Shown in pieces: positions 22,110-30,897 of a DNA stretch of 64,000 nucleotides. The stretch is from Poecilobothrus nobilitatus (lineage: Eukaryota > Arthropoda > Insecta > Diptera > Dolichopodidae). Position numbers and translations under genes: made by a program. Under the pieces are notes generated by a model that was given only the letters and a program-made list of their open reading frames with translations, did no database searches and had not been told where the DNA came from. The first letter of the stretch is position 1. Every line of letters starts with the position of its first letter. The stretch spans positions 221,779,617 to 221,843,616 of the forward strand of contig OX352772.1 in NCBI GenBank assembly GCA_947095535.1, read 5' to 3'.

Positions 22110-23143
22110 TTTTGTTTACTTATTTAAAAAATAAAATTATTCGAAAGAAAAGAAATAACGAGAAAGGTTGTGATCAAAGTAAAGCCAAGATAAAAAAACA
22201 AAAATCTTAAAAAGAGGTTTAACCAATATCTGATATAAGATGCGAGATTACCTGTGATTTTATTTAGTCTTTTGCAACCTACTGAACGTTAATTATGAAT
22301 ATTATATTAAAAATTTTTAGTACTTAGATAATAAAAATTTAATAATAAATAAAAAAAAATTTGTAAATGTAAAAGTAAATCCTGGGTGAAGATGCTTGAA
22401 AAAAAAAATTTCTTTCAGAGAAAAAATTCTTGCTTGCTCTCAGTCGTACTTACAATTTTTGATAATTATATAAAAAAATGTTTTAACTTCTATAAAAATT
22501 TATTTATTTTAATTTAATATTTTCTTTATTTTTTTATTCGATATTTAAAATATTTATTTGTATAATGTTAACAAACCATGAAAATCCAATGTTCGGAAAA
22601 TTTTAATAAAATCCTAAAATATTTATTTATATTTAAGAAAGTGAAATAAAAAATTTTTACAAAAGCTTAAAATAGTAAAAAAATATTTCTTATTCGAGAA
22701 AAAAAAAATAAAAATAATTTTTAACCAATTCTTAAAATAAAATTTAATAAAGCCTTAAATACTAAAAATTTATTTATTTAAAATATTTTAATGAAATCCC
22801 AAAATATTTAAAATTTAAGTAAATCAATCAAATATTCTAAAATTTTATATTAGATTTAAGTTTTTACTTAATTTTTTGGTTTTATTACAATTAAGAACAA
22901 TTAAAGTTTTTTAAATTACAATTAGAAAATTATTTAAAGTTAAACATAAAAATAATTATGTTTCAAATTTACCAAAAAAAAGGTTTTTATAATAATTTTT
23001 ATTAACAAATATTTATTTCAATAAAAAGTTTATGTTAATTTCTTTCTTATTTTAATATAAATTAGCTTTAAATTTAATTGTTTTATTTTATTTAGATTTT
23101 TATATTTAATTTTTCTTTTATTCAATTTTTATTTTATTTAATG

Positions 23144-23174
<31 letters not shown>

Positions 23175-23790
23175 TTATTTTTTTTTATTTACTGGCCAGT
23201 TATTTTGTATGTCTAGACATATGACTATTATTAATTTTTTGTTTTTGTGATTCGTAGATATTTTTATTTGAATTGCTTATTTTAATTGATTTAATTTGAT
23301 TTCTTTCAAATTGATTAATTTCTTAGATTTGCTGTGCCTAAGGCAGCCTCACCTTAGGTATCGAAGGCTTGAGTCACAGCAATTGAAAAATGAAACAAAA
23401 TGTAATTTTTAGTTTTAATTCGTATAATAAGTATTTTTTCTTTTTTTATATTAACTTTTTCTCCTTACAGATGAGGATATTTATCTGAATTTGCAATAAA
23501 TTGTGGTTAAATTCATGCAAATTCTAAGCAATCTTAAAAAAAAAATAATAATTTTATTTTATACCTATTTATCTTATTCAATTTTAATCATAAATTATTT
23601 TGCGAGAAGAAAAAAAAAATTTTTTTTTTTGCAATTCTTAATTTGTAAATTTTTAATAAAATTCTCAATTAAAATTTTTATTTTATTTAATTTGCTAGTA
23701 AATTATGATTAAATTTACTTAGACAAAAAATATTCTTTTTCTTTTTCAAAGCTTTCAGTTTTATTTTTATTAAAATTATTTTGAATTAAT
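22110..23790. other. Long AT-rich non-coding stretch
   Basis: Apart from short AT-rich frames I see no gene. The first ~100 bp may be the 5' leader of the gag gene, but no LTR or primer site was identified. A T-run (about 23148-23173) and A/T homopolymers dominate. A nested inverted repeat lies at 23331-23381. Confidence 0.5.
23331..23381. repeat. Nested inverted repeat in AT-rich DNA
   Basis: 'gctgtg' pairs with a distal 'cacagc', and inside it 'cctaagg' pairs with 'ccttagg' across an 8-nt loop. It is an island of normal GC within very AT-rich sequence. It could be a hairpin or part of an unrecognised LTR or MITE end; no function is assigned. Confidence 0.4.
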
Positions 23791-23791
23791 T

Positions 23792-24085
23792 TTGAAAGAA
23801 CGTAATATTGGTGGAATAATAAACAGTGATTATATATTCTATAGACATTTTAAATTAGAATATGCAGATACTAAAGATAATACATGTGCATATGATAGCA
23901 ACTTTAAACAAAAATCTCTCAAAATTCAATGCTTTGAATATCGCGAAATTTTAGCAGATAGAATCTCAAATGCTGGAGAAATAGAATCAGTTTCAATAAT
24001 AGATGTAGATTATAATTCTGATTATACAATACTCGATTTGAGGTCAATAAAACAAAAGTCGTCATATCAAATGGAAATTCTTTAA
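23792..24085 (+). CDS. Hypothetical protein at the left edge of the adinto-like Polinton
   Basis: An open frame of about 97 codons without an early ATG (it opens with TTG). It is polar, with a Tyr/Phe/Asp-rich N-terminal part (SDYIFYRHFKLEYADTKDNT) and a central ILADRISNAGEIESVSIIDV. I do not recognise the family. It converges on the integrase gene, 60 bp away. Codon use is AT-rich like its neighbours. It may be a truncated Polinton gene or a chance frame. Confidence 0.35.
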   Translation: MKERNIGGIINSDYIFYRHFKLEYADTKDNTCAYDSNFKQKSLKIQCFEYREILADRISNAGEIESVSIIDVDYNSDYTILDLRSIKQKSSYQMEIL

Positions 24086-24145
24086 TTTTACAAATGTAAT
24101 AAATATTTTATAATTATTAAATAATAAAATACAAACATTTTTTTT

Positions 24146-25066
24146 TTATAATACATCATTTTTATTTATCCATGAATTATGATTAGTAGAAAATCCTAAC
24201 CATTTAACAAAAAATTTATCATCTTTAGTTTTAAGAATTTTTTCAATCAAGTATACTTGTTTTTGATCAGCTTTTAACAATTCATATTCATAGAACCCTC
24301 CTTGTATTGGCTGACCTTGATAATCTTCTAATAAATATGTTACTGGGTTGCTAATTTGAACTTTCTTGATTTTAAATATTTCAGTTGTCCAATTAGGTGT
24401 ATAACCTTTTTCAAAAATATGTTTATATTTGCTTATTCGAACTGAATTGCCAACTTTAAATTTACCAGACGGAGCTATTTTTATATGACTGTATACAGTT
24501 TTAAGTAATTCATTAGCATTATATTTATTGACATCTGATGGACGTTTCTTAATTGTTCGATGTTTAGTGTTGTTATATTGGTTGACTAGTTCTTCAATTA
24601 GGCCAATCCATTTGTAATTTCCATTAAAACTAAACTCTTTCCACATCTTTTCTTTTAAAGTTCTATTGAAACGTTCCAAAATAGATGCCTTTAGTGTGCT
24701 AAATGTTGAATAATGATTTATTTGATATTCAAACATTAATTTTTTGAATATTTTATTGAAAAATTCTTTTCCATCATCCGTTTGCAAATTTTGAGGATAT
24801 CTCTTAAAAGTAACGAAAATCTTTTGCATTGCTTCTGTAACATTCTCTGAAGTTTTTCTTTTTATGGCGATTGCCCAGGCATATTTGGAGAAAGTATCAA
24901 TCACAGTTAATAAAAATTTAAAACCTTTATTCTCTTTAGCATATGACCCCATTTCTACTAAATCAGCTTGCCACAGATCATCAAATCCCTTAATTATAAC
25001 TCTACGTCGTTTAAAATTCCTCCGGGCAGGTTTATGCAACTCATCAACGACCTTTCTTTTACTCAT
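24146..25066 (-). CDS. INT: Polinton retroviral-type integrase with C-terminal chromodomain
   Basis: The product would insert the element into host DNA. From ATG 25066 (MSKRKVVDELHKPARRNFKR) the rve core shows WQADLVEM (first Asp), LQTDDGKEFFN (second Asp) and STLKASILERFNRTLKEK (catalytic Glu), so the D-D-E triad is intact. An SH3-like segment (FKVGNSVRISKYKHIFEKGY) follows. A chromodomain ends the protein (YLIEKILKTKDDKFFVKWLG, then SWINKNDVL), typical of Polinton integrases and probably a histone reader for targeting. The frame is undamaged at 306 aa and continues in frame upstream to a stop at 25121-25123, beyond which related sequence continues. Confidence 0.92.
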   Translation of the reverse strand: MSKRKVVDELHKPARRNFKRRRVIIKGFDDLWQADLVEMGSYAKENKGFKFLLTVIDTFSKYAWAIAIKRKTSENVTEAMQKIFVTFKRYPQNLQTDDGKEFFNKIFKKLMFEYQINHYSTFSTLKASILERFNRTLKEKMWKEFSFNGNYKWIGLIEELVNQYNNTKHRTIKKRPSDVNKYNANELLKTVYSHIKIAPSGKFKVGNSVRISKYKHIFEKGYTPNWTTEIFKIKKVQISNPVTYLLEDYQGQPIQGGFYEYELLKADQKQVYLIEKILKTKDDKFFVKWLGFSTNHNSWINKNDVL

Positions 25067-25120
25067 ATTTAATGATATGAAATATTTTTTTTCAATTCTA
25101 TTTATTTCCAAAATTTCCAA

Positions 25121-25544
25121 TTAATCAGAAAATCTTTCATTAAAAATTTGTTTCCGATGATTACTATCTAAAATTTTAGAAATAATATCATTAGTATTTT
25201 GAATTCTTTGGTTGAATCTCCAGTGATCCAGTGCTATTAACTCCCAATATTTTTGTCGAGCTAATTTATGCGCTGTATTCCATTTGTTTAATATATATAT
25301 TTGAGGCTTTAAATTAAACCTAATTCGCTTTTTTATCTTTTCTTTTTCTTTTTCTTCATCTTCTTTTCCTTCAGAAGAATTTGAAAATATCATCTTCATC
25401 ATTCTCCTTCTCTTCAGAAGAATCGGAAGTATCATCTTCATCATTCTCATAATTTTCAGAAGAATCTGAAATTTCATCTTCGTTCTCGTCGTTTTCTTCA
25501 TCAAGCCAATCAAATAAATCAACAACAACCTCACCTTTACTCAT
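25121..25544 (-). pseudogene. Acidic protein / integrase N-terminal extension, frameshifted
   Basis: It starts at ATG 25544 (MSKGEVVVDLFDWLDEENDE). A Ser/Glu/Asp repeat follows (SDSSENYENDEDD, SDSSEEKENDEDD). That frame stops at 25371, but the neighbouring frame carries on from about 25390 with KEKEKIKKRIRFN and ARQKYWELIALDHWRFNQRI to a stop at 25121-25123, in the same frame as the integrase. The break lies in a repeat unit where the third copy of the acidic motif loses register. The HWRFNQRI part resembles sequence found just upstream of the rve core in other Polintons, so this may be the integrase N-terminus or a separate cofactor gene. Confidence 0.5.
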
Positions 25545-25587
25545 TTTAACTATAACTAAGTAAAACAATTTTTAATTGGAAAATATT

Positions 25588-25878
25588 TTATTTATTTTTA
25601 ATTCTATCATATAATTTTAGTAATTTCACAATTCTTAACATGATTGTTTCAGCTGATATACAAGGACAAGTTTCAGGAAATGAATCAGATGTATCTGATG
25701 AATATGGACATATATCCCAATGAAAACCATATACTTTTGTATCTATTTGTTTTGAGTTTTTAAATTTCAGTAGAAAATTAAAATGATGAGTAAGTTCATG
25801 ATAATGCTCTTCTAGTAAAGTATCTTCATATTTATTTAAAAAATTATTTAGAGTATATCCGATTTGATGTATATCCAT
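25588..25878 (-). CDS. Hypothetical Polinton protein, 96 aa
   Basis: It starts at ATG 25878 (MDIHQIGYTLNNFLNKYEDT). It is mainly helical, with HYHELTHHFNFLLKFKNSKQ, then a Cys-containing stretch (FPETCPCISAETIMLRIV). It lies between the fibre-like gene and the acidic gene in the leftward block, with gaps of about 30-45 bp. I do not recognise a family. The undamaged frame and tight spacing among Polinton genes support a real gene. Confidence 0.55.
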   Translation of the reverse strand: MDIHQIGYTLNNFLNKYEDTLLEEHYHELTHHFNFLLKFKNSKQIDTKVYGFHWDICPYSSDTSDSFPETCPCISAETIMLRIVKLLKLYDRIKNK

Positions 25879-25907
25879 TTCAAAAATTAAATGCAAACTG
25901 ATCCTAA

Positions 25908-26402
25908 TTATTCTTTTATTAAGTTATTGATTAAATCTAATGCCGATTGAGCTTTAGCTTCAGCTTTTTGTAGTCTCCCATTAATAAATTCAATTGGTTT
26001 TTTAATTTGAAATTGAATAAAATCATTTATTTCTAAAAATTTTTCATTCAACATTGTGGAAAATTTGTGGTGAACTTCTTCTATACTATCTTCCATTTCT
26101 CCTTCTAATATTTTTAATTTCTCTTCTGTTAATTTAAGTTCATTAGTTAAATTCTAGAAAATTTCTCCAATATTGATTTTTATTAGTTCTTTATGAAAGA
26201 AAATTTGATTATTCACAAATTTTTGCGTTGCTGCGTCACTTCCATCAATTGGATCTTGAACATTTGACAAAATTTTATTATCTAAATCATAATTACCTCC
26301 AGAAGTTAGTTTGAAACCTATACCTGGAGAACCTCTAGTATTGGGTTTCCTAAAAGAAGATGAAACTGCGCTACGTCCAAACTTGTCAAGTGGCGTTTTG
26401 AT
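25908..26402 (-). pseudogene. Fibre-like coiled-coil protein of the Polinton, one in-frame stop
   Basis: The minus-strand frame opens after a stop at 26403-26405 and reads TPLDKFGRSAVSSSF, GSPGIGFKLTSGGNYDLDNK and NVQDPIDGSDAATQKFVNNQ, then a heptad-like helix (LKLTEEKLKILEGEMEDS to AEAKAQSALDLINNLIKE) ending at 25908. A TAG at 26154-26156 interrupts it. The NVxDPxDxxDAATxxxV motif is the joint seen in phage tail-fibre repeats. A trimeric attachment fibre is inferred from that motif plus the coiled coil. No ATG precedes the frame, so a start-proximal frameshift is likely. Confidence 0.6.
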
Positions 26403-26427
26403 TTAACTGATTGCTATTGCAAAAATA

Positions 26428-27393
26428 TTATTCAATTATATTTGCTTCTTGCAACTCTTCAATTATAGATATAATTTCATTATGATGATTGTTGTTACCA
26501 GCTGATCGTGATCCAATTAAAAGTTTTAATCTATCAACCAACTCATTAGGATTATCCCAATAAACATACTGATTTGGTTGATTGATATAATTCAAATTTG
26601 TTCTTGTTGTAGTAGGTAAAAATTTTGTAAATTGTTTTTTTGTGTATGCCATACCTATTTTTTTCTTTCTAGTGTTATAATCATGTTCATATAATTTTCT
26701 TAAAATATTCTTATATTTAAAACCTTTGTTTCCACGTATTTGTTCTGAATTTTTATAATTTCTTCTATGTACATTTGTTTTATCAAGTATTTTACGATAC
26801 ACATTTATATCACTTTCAGTATAGTTGATAGGCTTTTTTTTAAATATTAGTTCATATAAACCATGAGTTCCCTTAAAAACTTCATCATCAATCAATATAT
26901 TTTTAGTAATTTCATCTATTTTAAAATTAGCATTTCCCAGTTTTTGAGAATTTGATGACTTATCAAAATGGGGTCCATATGTTTTGTCAAGTTCTGACTT
27001 GTTAGGAAAAAGCAATTGTGAAATTGTAAAATTGGATTCATCATTAGCATTATCAATTTCAGATAACGTTTCAAATTTTAAAGTGTTCGGTGTTGAAGTT
27101 TTAAATTTACTCCAAGAATTACTTTTGTTGTTTGGTGATTCGAAAGACTTATCGTCATCATGAAACTGTTGCTTTATTTCTGAATTGATTTCTGGTTTGA
27201 TAAAGCTTTTTGAATATTGTTGTTGTTGTTGTTGTTTCACAACATCAGTTAATTCTTTTAACGGTTTAACTATGGGACTAAATGATGCTTCCAGATTTTG
27301 ATCTTCTGTTAGTTTCCCAACTTTCAAGGAATGAAATTTTCGTTTTAAACTTTTTCTAGTTTTGATTAAATCTTCCATAAGTTTTTCATTCAT
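26428..27393 (-). CDS. Conserved Polinton protein of unknown function, 321 aa
   Basis: It starts at ATG 27393 (MNEKLMEDLIKTRKSLKRKF). The N-terminal half is basic, then low-complexity with a Gln run near residue 60. The C-terminal half is compact: KTYGPHFDK, DDEVFKGTHGLYELIFKKKP, INVYRKILDKTNVHRRNYK, then VYWDNPNELVDRLKLLIGS and NEIISIIEELQEANIIE at the end. I recognise the GTxGLYELIF and YWDxPNELVDRLRLL blocks as recurrent in insect Polinton proteins annotated without function. The frame is undamaged. It lies in the leftward block between the ATPase and the fibre-like gene. Confidence 0.75.
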   Translation of the reverse strand: MNEKLMEDLIKTRKSLKRKFHSLKVGKLTEDQNLEASFSPIVKPLKELTDVVKQQQQQQYSKSFIKPEINSEIKQQFHDDDKSFESPNNKSNSWSKFKTSTPNTLKFETLSEIDNANDESNFTISQLLFPNKSELDKTYGPHFDKSSNSQKLGNANFKIDEITKNILIDDEVFKGTHGLYELIFKKKPINYTESDINVYRKILDKTNVHRRNYKNSEQIRGNKGFKYKNILRKLYEHDYNTRKKKIGMAYTKKQFTKFLPTTTRTNLNYINQPNQYVYWDNPNELVDRLKLLIGSRSAGNNNHHNEIISIIEELQEANIIE

Positions 27394-27439
27394 TTTTGAA
27401 TTTATTATTAACAACTAAATATCCTATTTTGCTGTTATT

Positions 27440-27600
27440 CGCTAATTGCTAACTGCTTTGTTGTTAACTGATAACTGCTCTATTGTTAACTGATAACTGG
27501 TCTATTGTTAACTGATAACTGCTCTATTGTTAACTGCTAACAGCTCTGTTGTATACTGCTCGATTGTTAACTCTTGTCTACTGTTAACTGTTTTATTTGT
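27440..27600. repeat. Minisatellite of ~22-bp units between ATPase and the 321-aa gene
   Basis: The unit 'ctattgttaactgataactg' and close variants recur about six to seven times. It lies in the 300-bp space between two leftward genes, where the 3' end of the ATPase transcript and the promoter of the next gene should be. Confidence 0.75.
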
Positions 27601-27702
27601 CTGTCAATCTTATGTTTTATTTATATCAAATCTTATGCGAACTTTTTATTTTAAACTCATATCTGATCTGGTATTAATTTATTATCTGTTAGCTGATATT
27701 TT

Positions 27703-28374
27703 TTAAATTCTGATAAATTCCTCAAATTTTTTTCTATAGCGGCCATTATTTAAATTGTTATCTTTATCGATTAAGAGAAACCCATACTCATCATTCCAAC
27801 AACATGCACTCAATTTTTTAAAATCATTGTAAGACATATCTGAATTCACATGATCGTTATAAATATGCTTCAAATTTAAATCATCTTGCTTAAATATAAT
27901 TAAAAATTTGGCATTATCTCTAACTAAATGTTTTGGAATTTTTGTATATGATTGACATAAATAAAAGCTATCAACATCCTGATGTCTTCCCATACAAAAG
28001 TAATTTCTTATAGTATCTTGTTTATAACAAGCTACATCACCAAATATAAATACTGAAGCAGATGGATTAATTATATCAGCATTATTTGAAAATTCACTGT
28101 AGCCCATCCCTTTAATTGATTTTATTAATTTCTTTAAGTATTCATATTTAGGTTGGTGTAATGTCTTTGAATAAATGTATAGGTTTTTAAATTTAAGTCC
28201 TTTAGAATCTAAAAGCATGCTGAGCATAACATTAGTTTTACCACAGTTTGAGGGTCCTACTATTAATCCTCTTATACTATCTGGAAATAATTCACCATGT
28301 TTTTTCTTAATTTTTCCAAAATTTTTATCAAAATTTTTTACTTTTATTACATTATCTACTTTTATAAATTTCAT
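27703..28374 (-). CDS. ATP: Polinton packaging ATPase (FtsK/HerA, A32-like)
   Basis: It would power DNA translocation into the capsid. From ATG 28374 (MKFIKVDNVIKVKNFDKNFG) there are a Walker A loop GLIVGPSNCGKTNVML (about residues 35-50) and a Walker B position reading VFIFGDVACY where this family normally has two acidic residues (FDDV), so one Asp is Gly. Then come YFCMGRHQDVDSFYLCQSYT and KFLIIFKQDDLNLKHIYNDH, typical of Polinton and adintovirus ATPases. The 223-aa frame is otherwise intact. It is the first gene of the leftward block and is divergent from the phospholipase gene. The D-to-G change probably impairs hydrolysis. Confidence 0.88.
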   Translation of the reverse strand: MKFIKVDNVIKVKNFDKNFGKIKKKHGELFPDSIRGLIVGPSNCGKTNVMLSMLLDSKGLKFKNLYIYSKTLHQPKYEYLKKLIKSIKGMGYSEFSNNADIINPSASVFIFGDVACYKQDTIRNYFCMGRHQDVDSFYLCQSYTKIPKHLVRDNAKFLIIFKQDDLNLKHIYNDHVNSDMSYNDFKKLSACCWNDEYGFLLIDKDNNLNNGRYRKKFEEFIRI

Positions 28375-28383
28375 TTCTTTCAA

Positions 28384-28552
28384 CTATCGATAGAAAAATA
28401 GTTTTATACAACAAATGTATAAGAAAGATGATCAGTGTCTGATGAACTTTCTTAAACTGAAGTAAACATGATTAATCATAATAATAATAATAACAATAAA
28501 TGTATAAACAGTTATAAAAAAAACCGTTAACGGAGAAGGTATTATAAATACT
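28384..28552. promoter_or_regulatory. Divergent intergenic region between ATPase and PLA2 genes
   Basis: This ~170-bp gap separates the leftward and rightward blocks, so it must hold both promoters if they are active. It is AT-rich, with an (ATA)n-like run at 28480-28495; no specific promoter motif is claimed. Confidence 0.4.
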
Positions 28553-29296
28553 TTGATTAATAAGTTACCGTTTGAAGCACATTTACCAGGGTATAATTAT
28601 TGCGGACCTGGAACTAAATTAGAAAAACGATTAGCTCGTGGTGATAAAGGAATTAATGGGTTAGATGAGGCTTGTCGTGAGCATGATATAGCATATTCTC
28701 AAAATACTGATCAACATCATCGTAATAGGGCTGATATTATACTCGCCGATAAAGCTTGGCAAAGATTTAAATCTAAAAACTCAAATTTAGGAGAAAAATC
28801 GAATGCATTTTTAGTAACAAATGCAATGAAAACTAAGACAAAACTCGGTATGGGTTTGAAAAAGAAAACCATAAAAAAACAAAGAAGAAAATCAATAAGT
28901 AATATTATAAAAGAAGCCAGAACAGCAGTTAAAAGTATAAAAAAACCTATGAATGATAAAAGTACTATAAACATTGCTTTGCAAGCAGCTCGAAAGTTTT
29001 CTAGAGGACATACAAAAAACATTGATACCCCTAGAATAATTCCAATACCAAAAATTGGAGGAGTCTTACCTTTAATTCCTATATTTGCCGGTCTTTCAGC
29101 TATTGGTGCATTATCAGGTGGTGCTGCTGGAATAGCTAAGGCTATAAACGATGCTAAAAATGGTTACAAGGAGTTAAAAGAAAGTAAACGTCATAATAAA
29201 ATGATGGAAGCCATAGCATTAAAAGAAGGAAAAGGATTACATTTAAAACCATATAAGAAAGGATTAGGTCTTTATTTGAATTCAAAAAACCATTAA
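28553..29296 (+). CDS. Parvovirus-type phospholipase A2 virion protein
   Basis: PLA2 domains on minor capsid proteins breach endosomal membranes during entry in parvoviruses; adintoviruses and some Polintons carry a similar domain. Here the Ca-loop reads YCGPGTKL (about residues 16-23) and the catalytic helix LDEACREHDIAY contains the His-Asp pair. A basic segment follows (KKKTIKKQRRKSISN), then a Gly/Ala hydrophobic stretch (IFAGLSAIGALSGGAAGIAK). No in-frame ATG precedes the domain: the frame is open back to a stop at 28505-28507. The start is therefore lost, non-ATG or on an upstream exon. The domain itself is undamaged. Confidence 0.82.
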   Translation: MINKLPFEAHLPGYNYCGPGTKLEKRLARGDKGINGLDEACREHDIAYSQNTDQHHRNRADIILADKAWQRFKSKNSNLGEKSNAFLVTNAMKTKTKLGMGLKKKTIKKQRRKSISNIIKEARTAVKSIKKPMNDKSTINIALQAARKFSRGHTKNIDTPRIIPIPKIGGVLPLIPIFAGLSAIGALSGGAAGIAKAINDAKNGYKELKESKRHNKMMEAIALKEGKGLHLKPYKKGLGLYLNSKNH

Positions 29297-29678
29297 ATGA
29301 GCTACCCAAAAGAGCACTTACCAATTATGATTTAGAAGAATTTGGGAAAAAACACTTAAAGCATTTCCGTGGAGTTTTTATGCGAGATAATTTACCAGCA
29401 CCAAACCTTTGAAATATGAATGTGGTATAATAAATTTAGATAATTCTATTGGAAATGGAACACATTGGGTAGCTTATTATAAAAATCCTCAAATGACACA
29501 ATATTTTGACAGCTTTGGAAATTTACAACCTCCATTAGAAATAATTAAATATTTAGGAAATAAAATTGTTTATAATTATGATAGATATCAAAATTTTAAT
29601 TCATATAATTGCGGTCATTTATGTTTAGAATTTTTATTTTATGTTGTTAACAAAAAAAACAAAAAAAATTATGAGTAA
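29275..29678 (+). pseudogene. PRO: Adenain-like cysteine protease (maturation protease), one frameshift
   Basis: It processes capsid proteins in relatives. The N-terminal part (ALTNYDLEEFGKKHLKHFRG, then VFMRDNLPAP) runs from about 29280 to a stop near 29411. A one-base shift then moves to the frame 29409-29678 with KYECGIINLDN, GNGTHWVAYY (catalytic His), YFDSFGN (acidic residue) and NSYNCGHLCLEF (catalytic Cys). All catalytic positions are present, but the frameshift separates the N-terminus. Its 5' end overlaps the end of the phospholipase gene in another frame. Confidence 0.83.
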
Positions 29679-30022
29679 ATCAGGCATTATTAAAAAAAAA
29701 TTTTTCTTTTTATAATTAGTTTAGCTATTATATTCTTGACCTACATTATGATTTTGTTCAAGTTCAAGGTTATTTTATTTTTCTGTTTGAATGAAAGAAA
29801 CAAAAAAATTGTAAATGGGATAAATAAACTTTATTCGTGATAAAAGATTTTTTAAATGAATTTTAGAGTATAAAAAACAAAATATAAACCGATATAAAAA
29901 AAAAATGTATGTAAAAGTAGGATTGAAATCTGATAGATATTCTTATGCAAATGTCAATTAAGCTTTGAAATCTATAAAAGTAGGGTACATATCTAAATTA
30001 TCTCATTATCTTAATTATAGAC
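29679..30022. other. Intergenic AT-rich stretch
   Basis: No open frame or repeat is evident between the protease and the minor capsid gene. It probably holds the promoter of the capsid cluster, but no motif is certain. Confidence 0.4.
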
Positions 30023-30720
30023 ATGTCGATAACAATAACTTTAAACGGAAATTCTTCTGTATTAACAAATACTTTTTCCCCATCTATAGATTTAAAAGGA
30101 AAAGAATATACTTGTGGATTAGTAGGGAAGAAGAATAAGAATATACTTGTGGATTAGTTTTCAAACGTGAGGGGAATAACACATTTATTATTGATGATAA
30201 ACCAATCATAATTCCAACAGGTTCATATGAAATTGAAGATATTGAAAAATTTCTAAGAAAAGAGTTGAATATTGTCAAAACAGATTCGGATATGTTAATT
30301 ATGAGAGCAAACAATAATACATTAAAATGTGAAATTTTTGCTCATAAAGAAATTGACTTTGAAAGAAAAGATACTATTGGCAAATTATTAGGTTTCAGTA
30401 GAAAGAGACTGTCAGCTAAAAAATGGCATACTTCAGATCTTTTTGTTGATATTATCAATATAAACATAGTGAGAATAGAATGTAATATTATCAAAGGAGC
30501 ATATATGAATGGACAAGAAGCACGTATTTTGCATGAATTTTCCATTGGTGTTAGTCCCGGTTATAAAATCATTGAAGTTCCTAAAAATGTTATTTATTTA
30601 CCGGTAACTGTCAATCATATAAGTTCTCTTACTATTAAATTGCTTGATCAGAACGGAGATTTAATTAATTTTCAAGGCGAAACAATAACGGTTAGATTAC
30701 ATTTAAAAGCATTAAAATGA
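30023..30720 (+). pseudogene. Minor capsid (penton-like) protein, broken by a small duplication
   Basis: ATG 30023 opens MSITITLNGNSSVLTNTFSP. Near 30105-30155 the block 'aagaatatacttgtggattag' is present twice, and the extra copy brings an in-frame TAG. The remainder is open at 30265-30720, with LLGFSRKRLSAKKWHTSD, the C-terminal block VNHISSLTIKLLDQNGDLIN and FQGETITVRLHL. The same C-terminal architecture (..D/NQ.GD.I.F..) occurs in the gene at 60283 of the second Polinton. A single jelly-roll penton role is inferred from position before the capsid gene. Its stop overlaps the next ATG (ATGA, 30717-30720). Confidence 0.65.
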
Positions 30721-30896
30721 TAGTATTTAATCAGAATCCACAACCACATATATATTCTATGAATAAAATGCCTCAATCTAGTATAGCAAAACCATTTCGA
30801 GAAGAAGGAAGTCAACGCTTGCAGAAAAAGAACAGTTTAACAGAAGTCAATCAGCAATATCTCAAACTACTTGGATATCAATTGAAAAGAAATTAA
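30717..30896 (+). CDS. Small conserved-position protein, 59 aa
   Basis: ATG 30717 overlaps the stop of the preceding gene as ATGA, and the stop 30894-30896 is followed one base later by the capsid ATG. It reads MIVFNQNPQPHIYSMNKMPQ and ends YLKLLGYQLKRN. No family is recognised. The coupling to both neighbours argues for a real gene in the capsid transcription unit; a scaffold or cementing role is only a guess. Confidence 0.5.
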   Translation: MIVFNQNPQPHIYSMNKMPQSSIAKPFREEGSQRLQKKNSLTEVNQQYLKLLGYQLKRN

Positions 30897-30897
30897 A

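Noticed and set aside
23503..23712. Plus-strand frame of Leu/Ile/Phe/Lys
   Set aside because: Low-complexity AT-rich translation with no domain or neighbour support.
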